Assembly (NCBI GenBank): GCA_041488155.1
Contig: JBGPOS010000066.1
Location: 1 to 21,394, forward strand
DNA: 21,394 bases
Source: JBGPOS01 sp041488155
Lineage (GTDB): Bacteria; Chloroflexota; Dehalococcoidia; Tepidiformales; Tepidiformaceae
Direction of reading: 5' to 3'
Shown: positions 15,569 through 21,394 of the stretch, one piece after another
How positions within the stretch are numbered: the first letter of the stretch is position 1
How the letters are laid out: the number at the start of each line of letters is the position of its first letter
Translations under genes and position numbers: made by a program
Notes under the pieces: generated by a model
The model's input: only the letters and a program-made list of their open reading frames with translations
The model's database searches: none
What the model was told of the DNA's origin: nothing

Positions 15569-15592
15569 GCAGCCGGCGGCAGCGCCTCGACC

Positions 15593-17386
15593 ATGTGTGG
15601 GATCAACGGGATCGTCCGACTGACCGCCGACGCGCCGCCCGTGAGCCGCGAGGAGCTGCTCAAGACCCGCGATGCCATGGCGTCCCGAGGCCCCGACGGT
15701 TCCGGCCTCTGGACCTCGGCCGATTGCGGCGTCGGCATTGGCCACAGGCGTCTGGCGATCATCGACCTCTCCGAGGGGGGCGCCCAGCCCATGACGTCGG
15801 CCGATGGGCGCTACGTGATCGTCTACAACGGCGAGATCTACAACTATCGTGAGCTGAGGTCGGATCTGGAGCGCGAGGGGATCGCTTGCCGCTCTCAGTC
15901 CGACACCGAGGTCCTCCTCGCCCTGTTTGCCCGCCACGGCGCGGACATGCTGCCGAAGCTCCGGGGCATGTACGCCTTCGCGGTCTGGGACGAGAAAGAG
16001 CGAAGCCTCTTCCTCGCCCGTGACCCTTACGGGATCAAGCCCCTCTACTACTCCGCGGACGGGGGCGTCTTCCGCTTCGCCTCGCAGGTGAAGGCGCTAC
16101 AGGCTGGTCGACGCCTGAGCGGGAAGATCGACCCTGCCGGTGTCGTGGGCTTCCTTCTCTGGGGGTCTGTCCCCGAACCGCTAACCCTCTTTCCCGAGAT
16201 CCGAGCGCTCCCGGCGGGGAAGTGGGCCGAGGTTCGCAACGGGCGCTTTGCTGTCCACGCCTGGGAGCGCGTCGAGCCACTCGGCGTGGCCGGAGATCGG
16301 CGGAGCCCCACGGTCGCCGGGGCGCTCGAAGATAGCGTGCGGGCACACCTGGTGTCCGACGTACCTGTCGGCATCTTCCTCTCTGCTGGCCTGGACTCGG
16401 CGCTCCTCCTGGCCCTTGCCTGCCGTCATCTTCCGAGGCCGCCAACGACGTTCACGCTGACCTTCGACGAGTTCCGCGGGACCGCCGTCGACGAGGGCCC
16501 CGGCGCCGCCGAAGTCGCGAACCAGTTCGGGGCACCCCATGTCGAGTGGTGCGTTACGCGCGCTGCCTTCGACGACCTATGGCCCGACGCGGTGAACGCG
16601 ATGGACCAGCCTACGATCGATGGGCTCAATGTCTACCTCATTAGCCACTTCGCTCGCGAGGCCGGCCTCAAGGTTGTGCTCTCGGGCCTGGGCGGAGACG
16701 AGGTCTTCGGGAGCTACCCCTCCTTCGCCGACGTGCCCCGATGGCACCGTTGGGTCTCGCGGGGAGTGGGCTTTCCTGGCGTCAACCCTCTTTGGTCCAG
16801 ATTAGGACCCATGATGGCCGCTCGCTGGCCAAAGGCCGCGGGTCTGCTGCGATACGGAACCACAATCGCGGGGACGTACTTCCTCCGGCGTGGGCTCTAT
16901 CTGCCGGAAGAGCTGACCGGCGTCGTCGATCCTGAGATCGCGCGCGACGGCCTCGCCGCCTATGATCCCGTCGCTGACGCTGCGCGCGTCCTGTTCACCG
17001 GTGACGACGACTGGACCTCGGTACACTTTCTCGAGTCGCGCCTCTATATGCGCAACCAGTTGCTTCGCGACGCCGACTGGGCATCCATGGCCCACTCCCT
17101 CGAGCTCCGCGTGCCCTTTGTCGACATCCCTTTGCGCGTCGCCGCAGCAGCAGCCCATTTCGAACCGGCTCGAAGCCACGGGAAGGTGGCTGTGGCCCGC
17201 GAGGCGGCTCCCGAGTTGCCCGAGCGGACGCTCGGTCGCTTCAAGTCGGGCTTCATGATTCCTGGCTGGAAACCGCCCCGGCCGACGGCATCGCCTCAGG
17301 CGTGGGGCCTGCAATCGCGTGCGCGGGCCCTCGAGGTGCTCAAGCACTTCGGAGTTCCCGTGCTCTCCGCGCCACCGGTGCGATGA
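15593..17386 (+). CDS. asnB: Asparagine synthetase B-like amidotransferase (copy 2)
   Basis: 597 residues starting at ATG 15593, which puts the nucleophilic Cys at position 2 (MCGINGIV). Glutaminase motifs: SRGPDGSG (31-38), IGHRRLAIIDLSEGGAQPM (49-67), YNGEIYNYREL (78-88) and QSDTEVLLALF (102-112). The PP-loop of the synthetase domain reads SAGLDSA (264-270), with Ala in place of the second Gly of SGGxDS; this variant is common in AsnB homologues from polysaccharide loci. LSGLGGDEVFGSY follows further on. The final segment is short: after KSGFMIPGW (551-559) only 38 residues remain, poorly like the usual helical C-terminus. It is clearly different in sequence from copy 1. A 4-bp ATGA overlap couples it to the GT4 gene. 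Role inferred: amidation of a uronic acid or a related activated carboxylate. Confidence 0.88.
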   Translation: MCGINGIVRLTADAPPVSREELLKTRDAMASRGPDGSGLWTSADCGVGIGHRRLAIIDLSEGGAQPMTSADGRYVIVYNGEIYNYRELRSDLEREGIACRSQSDTEVLLALFARHGADMLPKLRGMYAFAVWDEKERSLFLARDPYGIKPLYYSADGGVFRFASQVKALQAGRRLSGKIDPAGVVGFLLWGSVPEPLTLFPEIRALPAGKWAEVRNGRFAVHAWERVEPLGVAGDRRSPTVAGALEDSVRAHLVSDVPVGIFLSAGLDSALLLALACRHLPRPPTTFTLTFDEFRGTAVDEGPGAAEVANQFGAPHVEWCVTRAAFDDLWPDAVNAMDQPTIDGLNVYLISHFAREAGLKVVLSGLGGDEVFGSYPSFADVPRWHRWVSRGVGFPGVNPLWSRLGPMMAARWPKAAGLLRYGTTIAGTYFLRRGLYLPEELTGVVDPEIARDGLAAYDPVADAARVLFTGDDDWTSVHFLESRLYMRNQLLRDADWASMAHSLELRVPFVDIPLRVAAAAAHFEPARSHGKVAVAREAAPELPERTLGRFKSGFMIPGWKPPRPTASPQAWGLQSRARALEVLKHFGVPVLSAPPVR

Positions 17387-18591
17387 CCGGAGACGACCGG
17401 CGCGTCCTTGTGTCCACTCTTCCACTCTGGGGCGGGGGCGTCCGCACCATGACGCTCTGCGTTCTCCGATGGCTGCGCGAGCGGGGCATGGAGCCGATCG
17501 TGGCCTACTACCAGCCCTACTCGATCGACCGCAGTCTTTCCGTCCCCAGCTTCCAGCTCGGCCGGCGTCGCGTGAGGGAGCGTGTGATCCACGAGGATGG
17601 GGTGGAAATGCACGAGGTGGGCGCTTGGCTCCCGGAGTTGGAGTTCATGCACTATCGCCCCACCCGCATCTGGAAAGCCCTCGTGGAGTCCTGCCAGTTC
17701 CATGTCTCTGTTTCTGGCAACTGCCTCGCTGCCCTGCCCCTCGTCCGCAGCGGCCGCCCCTTCGTGAGCTGGATCGCTACGCCCTGGAGAGACGACCGCG
17801 TGCAACGTGAGGAGCGGTTCTCCCCAGCCCGGCGCGTGCTCGACCGATGGCTCGTGCGTCCAACAACGGCGCGACTGGAGCGGTCGATCCTGCGCTCGGG
17901 TACACTGCTCGCGCTGAGCCAGCACACGCGCCAGCGGCTGGACGCAATCGCCGGACATCCCGTCGTCTGCGACATCCTGCCGAACCCGGTCGAGACTGAC
18001 CTCTTTCGACCCGATCCATCGGCGGTCGTTCCCGGCAGGGTCGGGTTCACGGGACGCCTCGACGATCCCCGCAAGAACGTGACGTTGTTCCTCGAGACCA
18101 TCGCCGAATGCCGGCGACGGGGCTTGCCGGTCACAGGTTCGCTTGTCGGGGGAAGTCTGTCCGCCGAAGATGGCGAGCGGTTCCGCAGCCTTGGCCTGGC
18201 TGGGGCGGTTGAAGTGAAGCCCCACCTCGACCGGCAATCGCTGCCGCCCCTCCTTTCGTCCCTGGACGTGTACTTCGTCCCTTCCAAGCAGGAGGGGCTT
18301 TGCATCGCCGCTCTTGAAGCCATGGCCTCGGGCTGCCCCGCCGTGTCCACCCGCTGCGGCGGCCCGGAAGAGTTCGTGCGCGACGGCGAGACTGGCTATC
18401 TCGTCGGCTCTTCGGCCTCGGAGGCGGCGGACGCCATCGAGCGCGTCTTCCGAGATCGGATGCTGCGCAGTACCCTCTCCGCCGGAGCCCGAGCGCTCTC
18501 CGAGTCGAACTACTGCGAGGCCGCCGCGCGCAGAACGTTCACCGAAGCGTGGGAGCGGACCTTTCTACTGCCGCCGCGCGACCACGGCTAG
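17383..18591 (+). CDS. Glycosyltransferase family 4
   Basis: 402 residues, GT-B fold. Start at ATG 17383, overlapping the AsnB copy 2 stop (ATGA), so that the protein begins MTGDDRRVLVSTLPLWGGGVRTM, a normal GT4 first strand and glycine loop; the frame extends back to 17302 inside the previous gene. LLALSQHTRQRL (175-186), LPNPVETDLFRP (199-210), GFTGRLDDPRKN (221-232, donor diphosphate contacts R and K) and the E-x7-E region QEGLCIAALEAMASGCPAV (303-321, E304 and E312) identify it. FSRCGGPEEFVRDGETGYLV-type residues near 325-345 complete the C-terminal domain. The last 27 bp overlap the convergent methyltransferase gene. Specificity is unknown. Confidence 0.87.
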   Translation: MTGDDRRVLVSTLPLWGGGVRTMTLCVLRWLRERGMEPIVAYYQPYSIDRSLSVPSFQLGRRRVRERVIHEDGVEMHEVGAWLPELEFMHYRPTRIWKALVESCQFHVSVSGNCLAALPLVRSGRPFVSWIATPWRDDRVQREERFSPARRVLDRWLVRPTTARLERSILRSGTLLALSQHTRQRLDAIAGHPVVCDILPNPVETDLFRPDPSAVVPGRVGFTGRLDDPRKNVTLFLETIAECRRRGLPVTGSLVGGSLSAEDGERFRSLGLAGAVEVKPHLDRQSLPPLLSSLDVYFVPSKQEGLCIAALEAMASGCPAVSTRCGGPEEFVRDGETGYLVGSSASEAADAIERVFRDRMLRSTLSAGARALSESNYCEAAARRTFTEAWERTFLLPPRDHG

Positions 18592-19350
18592 TTGATGCCC
18601 GAGCGCGCGCCCGACGAGCCGCAGTGTAAGCTTGTCGGCAAGCTCAAGGGCTGCCTGCGGCAGAAAAGCGTGGAGGTACCTCACCTTCATGTGGCCGGAA
18701 ATCCAGGGCGATTCGAAGAAGAAGGAGTCTGCGACCTGGAGGCCAGCACTCTCGACGAATTGCCGAAGCTCCCCTGCCGTGTAGGCGAAGAAATGGTCGC
18801 CCCCTCCCGCCGAAAACTGCCGATGTTCGTGTTGCGCTGGGTCACCCAGGTCCGCGTACCGCGGTAGGTTGGAGCGAATGTATTGCTGGTTTGGGGTGGT
18901 CACAACCAGCGATCCAGCCGTCTTGACATACCGCTTCAACGAGGAGAGGAACTCGACTGGATGTACCAGGTGCTCGATGATCTGGTTGGCGAAGACGAGA
19001 TCGAACTCACCCAAGGGCGGCCCGTCCATGACGTTCGCCTCGACGAAGCGAATGGCGCCGCGCTCATGGCGCGCGCGCGCGTAAGACAGAAAAGACGGAC
19101 GGATGTCTACGGCTGTAACCGAGCGGCCGGACTCCGCCATGAGTAGGCCGAGGGTCCCCTGAGCGCAACCTACGTCCAACACCGTGGCAGCGCGAAGACG
19201 ATCGGCCAGGTCCTTGTAGAGGCGCAATTGGTTCTGATAGAGCGCATACATCTGCGGCTCCAGGGAGGGGTCCCAGACCTCCCGCAGATCGTTGCGATAG
19301 ATTTCCTGGACCTCGGGAGGCCAACTCGGGTCGAATGCCGGGCGCCTCAT
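18565..19350 (-). CDS. SAM-dependent methyltransferase, class I
   Basis: 261 residues from ATG 19350, which lies 4 bp after the acyltransferase stop; a TTG at 19398 would add 16 residues that overlap that gene. The core has VLDVGCAQGTLGLLMAESG (57-75, motif I), VTAVDIRPSFLSYARAR (78-94, motif II), FVEANVMDGPPLGEFDLVFANQIIEHLVHP (102-131, motifs III-IV and post-IV) and VVTTPNQQYI further on, typical of Methyltransf_23/UbiG-like enzymes. A 50-residue N-terminal region with many acidic and aromatic residues precedes it. Probable sugar O-methylation in the polymer, or chain-end capping, is inferred from context only. It is the last gene of the minus-strand trio and runs 27 bp into the convergent GT4. 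Confidence 0.85.
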   Translation of the reverse strand: MRRPAFDPSWPPEVQEIYRNDLREVWDPSLEPQMYALYQNQLRLYKDLADRLRAATVLDVGCAQGTLGLLMAESGRSVTAVDIRPSFLSYARARHERGAIRFVEANVMDGPPLGEFDLVFANQIIEHLVHPVEFLSSLKRYVKTAGSLVVTTPNQQYIRSNLPRYADLGDPAQHEHRQFSAGGGDHFFAYTAGELRQFVESAGLQVADSFFFESPWISGHMKVRYLHAFLPQAALELADKLTLRLVGRALGHQLAVVARRQ

Positions 19351-19354
19351 GCCT

Positions 19355-19897
19355 TCACTCGCGGTACCGAAGAAGCCTGGCTGGAACGCCGGCGACAACG
19401 GCGTTGGCCAGAACGTCCCCTGTTACCACGGCTCCGGCGCCAACGACGGCGCCTTCGCCGATCGACACGCCCGGAAGAACGATGACCCCGGCCCCAAGCC
19501 AGACGTCGTCACCGATCCGCACCGGCCGGCTCGATAGGCCCTGGGTGTCAATCAGGCGACCTGCGGCGGTGTTGTGAACGTGGTCGGTGATGAAGACTCG
19601 CGGCGCCACGAGGACGTGGGCACCGATCCTTACCGATACGCTCGCGTCGATCTCGGTGTCCCGGCCAAGGAAGGTCGAGTCTCCGATACTGACCACGGCG
19701 CCACGATCGACGATCTTGAGCCAGACGCCTCGCTCAAGGTGGACTCGCGTCCCCAATGTCACCTGCTGGGGCATATCGATCCGCACCCCCGGATCGACCC
19801 TCGATCGCGCACCTATGCGGCTACCTCGGGCCCGATGCCACGAGGCCCTGAGTCTTCCTGCCAATATGCGGCTGACCTCTCCGGGCCCGGGGCTCAT
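19355..19897 (-). CDS. Left-handed beta-helix acyltransferase (hexapeptide repeat, WbbJ/Maa-like)
   Basis: 180 residues from ATG 19897, which overlaps the GT2 stop (ATGA, 19894-19897). Repeated hexapeptides of the [LIV]-G-x4 type run from about residue 26 to 170: IGARSR, VTLGTRV, VSIGDST, VRIGAHV, VRIGDDVWLGAGVIVLPGVSIGEGAVVGAGAVVTGDV. FITDHVHN (102-109) contributes the catalytic-histidine region (H106 and/or H108) of the acetyltransferase group, and VAGVPARLLR (168-177) is the usual C-terminal cap. It would transfer an acetyl or similar acyl group from CoA to a sugar hydroxyl. The frame extends back to 19975, but those 26 residues lie in the GT2 gene and do not fit the family start. Confidence 0.88.
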   Translation of the reverse strand: MSPGPGEVSRILAGRLRASWHRARGSRIGARSRVDPGVRIDMPQQVTLGTRVHLERGVWLKIVDRGAVVSIGDSTFLGRDTEIDASVSVRIGAHVLVAPRVFITDHVHNTAAGRLIDTQGLSSRPVRIGDDVWLGAGVIVLPGVSIGEGAVVGAGAVVTGDVLANAVVAGVPARLLRYRE

Positions 19898-20898
19898 GCG
19901 GACATCGGCTTGTGTTCTCGCCTCAGGCCGAGCCGTGTGGCCGCAAGGAGAGCGATCCACGATCGAATGCCCCATGGCTTCGCGAAGGCTGCGCGTCTGA
20001 GGTAGGCCACCGCTCGCCGGTCTTGTCGGTCGAGCAGTCGCTTGCCAATGAAGTACAGCCCGGCAGCCAGGTCGCGCTTTCGCGGAGCGGGCTCCTCTGG
20101 GCCGGGCCTAATCAAGGCTGCCTGAGCCATAAGCGCAGACTCATCGTGACCCTGCGCACGGATGCGGGCCAAGTCGAGGATGAGACTGGCCGTGCGCACC
20201 TGCTGGTCCCGGAAGCGCCCAGTGATAGAGCCCGGGCTCATGCGCCACTCGTACAGGACCTTGGGAACGAGGCCGAGCTTGCCGGCTTCTGTGAGTCGGA
20301 GCCATAGATCCAAGTCCTGGGCAAAATAGAACTGTTCGCGATAGCCCCCGGCCCGCAGGTAGTCGCTGCGTCGGAACATGGCGGTCCCGTGACCCCCGAG
20401 ACCACGGAGCCCCTGGAGGGTCCCGCATCGCAAGGCTTCTGTGGCCTCCTCGACGGCGGGGGAAGGTTCCCAGGTTCCCAAGTCCTCGCCCAGCGGGCCA
20501 ATGTAACGGGTCCAGCACCCCACCAGGGAAATACCCGGCTCGTTCCGCAGAAGATCGGCCTGCGCACCCAACCGCCCCGGCAGGGAGACGTCATCGGCGT
20601 CTTGGCGCGCGATGTGCTGGCCCCGAGCCTCCAGACAGCCCCGGACTAGAGCCCGCGTGAGCCCTTGGTTTGCCTGGCGGATAGAGCGCAGGCGCCCGTC
20701 GGACCGAGCGCGACGAGCAATGATCCCTGACGACTCGTCCGTAGAGCCATCGTCGACGACGATGAACTCGAACGAGACTCCCTCTTGCGCGAGGATGCTC
20801 GCGATGCTCGCGTCGAGGTAGCGAGCGGCGTTGTACACGCTCATGACGACTGAGAGTTCAGGGATCTCAGCCCCAGGCTGACATCTAGAGCTTGACAA
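19894..20898 (-). CDS. Glycosyltransferase family 2
   Basis: 334 residues, GT-A fold. ELSVVMSVYNAARYLDASIASIL (14-36) is the GT2 opening, VVDDGSTDESS (47-57) the nucleotide loop, ARQDADDVSLPGRL (97-110) the D-x-D (D100-D103), GHGTAMFRRSDYLRAGGY (about 168-185) the acceptor region, and AQDLDLWLRL (about 193-202) the E/D-D motif. The start is TTG at 20898; the nearest in-frame ATG, M19, would cut the first strand, and an in-frame TGA lies two codons upstream of the TTG. The C-terminal ~100 residues are basic and helical. It heads a three-gene minus-strand operon (GT2, acyltransferase, methyltransferase), divergent from the epimerase gene across about 100 bp. Confidence 0.86.
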   Translation of the reverse strand: MSSSRCQPGAEIPELSVVMSVYNAARYLDASIASILAQEGVSFEFIVVDDGSTDESSGIIARRARSDGRLRSIRQANQGLTRALVRGCLEARGQHIARQDADDVSLPGRLGAQADLLRNEPGISLVGCWTRYIGPLGEDLGTWEPSPAVEEATEALRCGTLQGLRGLGGHGTAMFRRSDYLRAGGYREQFYFAQDLDLWLRLTEAGKLGLVPKVLYEWRMSPGSITGRFRDQQVRTASLILDLARIRAQGHDESALMAQAALIRPGPEEPAPRKRDLAAGLYFIGKRLLDRQDRRAVAYLRRAAFAKPWGIRSWIALLAATRLGLRREHKPMSA

Positions 20899-20910
20899 CG
20901 ATCAGCTCAT

Positions 20911-20935
20911 TTTGTGAAACGCGCCTGCTCACAAA
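20911..20935. promoter_or_regulatory. Inverted repeat TTTGTGA-N11-TCACAAA, possible operator or leader hairpin
   Basis: Perfect 7-bp arms at 20911-20917 and 20929-20935 with an 11-base spacer lie in the 103-bp gap between the divergent GT2 (start 20898) and epimerase (start 21002) genes. The centre is about 53 bp upstream of the predicted epimerase start point. On the other strand it falls in the GT2 leader, 13 bp before the TTG. There is no T-tract, so it is not a factor-independent terminator. Confidence 0.4.
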
Positions 20936-20941
20936 TGGCAT

Positions 20942-20969
20942 CTTACAGGCACTCGAGGACAGCTATACT
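20942..20969 (+). promoter_or_regulatory. Promoter for the epimerase gene
   Basis: CTTACA (20942-20947, 4 of 6 to TTGACA) and TATACT (20964-20969, 5 of 6 to TATAAT) are separated by 16 bp. A start point near 20976 would give a leader of about 26 nt that contains the ribosome site at 20986-20993. Confidence 0.5.
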
Positions 20970-20985
20970 ATCGCGCCACCCAGTT

Positions 20986-20993
20986 GGGAAGAG
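20986..20993 (+). promoter_or_regulatory. Ribosome binding site of the epimerase gene
   Basis: GGGAAGAG lies 8 nt before the ATG at 21002. It is one of the few recognisable Shine-Dalgarno-like sites in the window; most other starts rely on 4-bp overlaps or short leaders. Confidence 0.5.
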
Positions 20994-21001
20994 TCTGTCC
21001 T

Positions 21002-21394
21002 ATGCCGACGATACTCATCACCGGTAGTGCCGGCTTCATTGGAACGAACGCGACCGTTCATTTCGGCCACCGCGGGTGGAGTGTAGTCGGGATCGACAAC
21101 CTCTCTCGACGAGGAGTCGCCGACAACCTCCGCTGGGCCCAGGAACAGCGGCCCTTCCATTTCGAGACCGTCGATGTCCGTGACCACGCAGCCCTAGAAA
21201 GGATCGTCGCGAGTTCACGCCCCGACGTGGTCTTGCATCTGGCCGGTCAAGTCGCCGTCACGCTGTCGGTTGCCGATCCGAGAGCCGACTTCGAGGCCAA
21301 CGCCGTCGGCTCGCTCAACCTTCTGGAGGCCGTGCGGCAGCGCTGTCCCGAAGCTCTCCTGATATACGCTTCGACGAACAAAGTGTACGGGGAC
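21002..21394 (+). CDS. rfbE: CDP-paratose 2-epimerase-like NAD-dependent epimerase, N-terminal part
   Basis: 131 residues are visible before the window ends. Extended short-chain dehydrogenase fold: ITGSAGFIGTN (6-16) binds NAD, IDNLSRRGVADNLRW (31-45) follows the second strand, VDVRD (57-61) is the adenine loop, HLAGQVAVTLSVADPRADFEANAVGSLNLLEAVRQ (79-113) and IYASTNKVYGD (121-131) match RfbE of Salmonella closely as I recall it (DNLSRKGATDNLHW, HLAGQVAMTTS, STNKVYGD). RfbE interconverts CDP-paratose and CDP-tyvelose at C2. The STNKVYG signature is special to this subgroup and separates it from GalE or dTDP-glucose dehydratases. The catalytic Y-x3-K lies beyond the window. Substrate assignment is inference: the enzymes that make the CDP-3,6-dideoxyhexose precursor are not in view. 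Confidence 0.8.
   Translation, partial: MPTILITGSAGFIGTNATVHFGHRGWSVVGIDNLSRRGVADNLRWAQEQRPFHFETVDVRDHAALERIVASSRPDVVLHLAGQVAVTLSVADPRADFEANAVGSLNLLEAVRQRCPEALLIYASTNKVYGD

Noticed and set aside
15551..15937. Extension of asparagine synthetase copy 1 upstream of the GTG at 15550
   Set aside because: It would bury the catalytic cysteine and cross the coding region of the divergent copy.
20911..20935. CRP/FNR-type binding site
   Set aside because: The TGTGA/TCACA halves are separated by 11 bases, not the 6 needed for CRP, so a CRP assignment is not supported.
1..21394. tRNA, rRNA, CRISPR array, insertion sequence or integrase
   Set aside because: Nothing resembling these was found by reading; coding sequence fills almost the whole window and no gap exceeds about 105 bp.

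Overview
This 21.4 kb window is part of a surface-polysaccharide (O-antigen or exopolysaccharide) biosynthesis locus from a high-GC bacterium. A flippase, O-antigen polymerase/ligase-type membrane proteins and a CDP-paratose 2-epimerase-like enzyme suggest a Gram-negative cell that makes a lipid-linked, Wzx/Wzy-type polymer. The phylum cannot be fixed from the sequence. The high GC content, frequent GTG/TTG starts and poor Shine-Dalgarno sequences would fit several GC-rich groups, for example Acidobacteriota, Methylomirabilota/Rokubacteria or Myxococcota-like bacteria. No tRNA, rRNA, CRISPR array, insertion sequence or integrase was seen, and both ends of the window cut through genes.

Layout. 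A long minus-strand operon runs from 11829 down to 1: GT4 glycosyltransferase, GT2 glycosyltransferase, GT-C-like membrane protein, broken carbamoyltransferase copy, second GT-C-like membrane protein, intact NodU-type carbamoyltransferase, Wzy-like polymerase, Wzx-like flippase, WbuB/WcaI-like GT4, and the start of a second polymerase/ligase. A zinc-ribbon methyltransferase (11897-12757) reads the other way on the plus strand. A minus-strand pair, asparagine synthetase and GT2 (15550-12774), is divergent from a plus-strand pair, a second asparagine synthetase and a GT4 (15593-18591), across only 42 bp. A minus-strand trio (20898-18565) encodes a GT2, a hexapeptide acyltransferase and a methyltransferase. 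An RfbE-like epimerase begins at 21002 on the plus strand and leaves the window.

How the genes fit together. At least six glycosyltransferases (three GT2, three GT4) plus two GT-C-type membrane proteins would assemble and decorate a repeat unit. Wzx would flip it and Wzy would polymerise it. Two AsnB-like amidotransferases, a carbamoyltransferase, an acyltransferase and two methyltransferases imply a heavily modified sugar (amide, carbamoyl, acyl and methyl groups). Eight adjacent gene pairs share a 4-bp ATGA or GTGA overlap, so translational coupling is the rule here.

Most notable observations: (1) a decayed duplicate of the 5' end of the carbamoyltransferase gene, about 90% identical to the intact copy, with a 254-bp internal deletion at a 3-bp microhomology; (2) a perfectly palindromic -10-like element, AAGTATACTT, in the 42 bp between the two divergent asparagine synthetase genes; (3) an inverted repeat, TTTGTGA-N11-TCACAAA, between the GT2 gene and the epimerase. 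I see no clearly new biological system. The locus is an unusual variant of a known kind.
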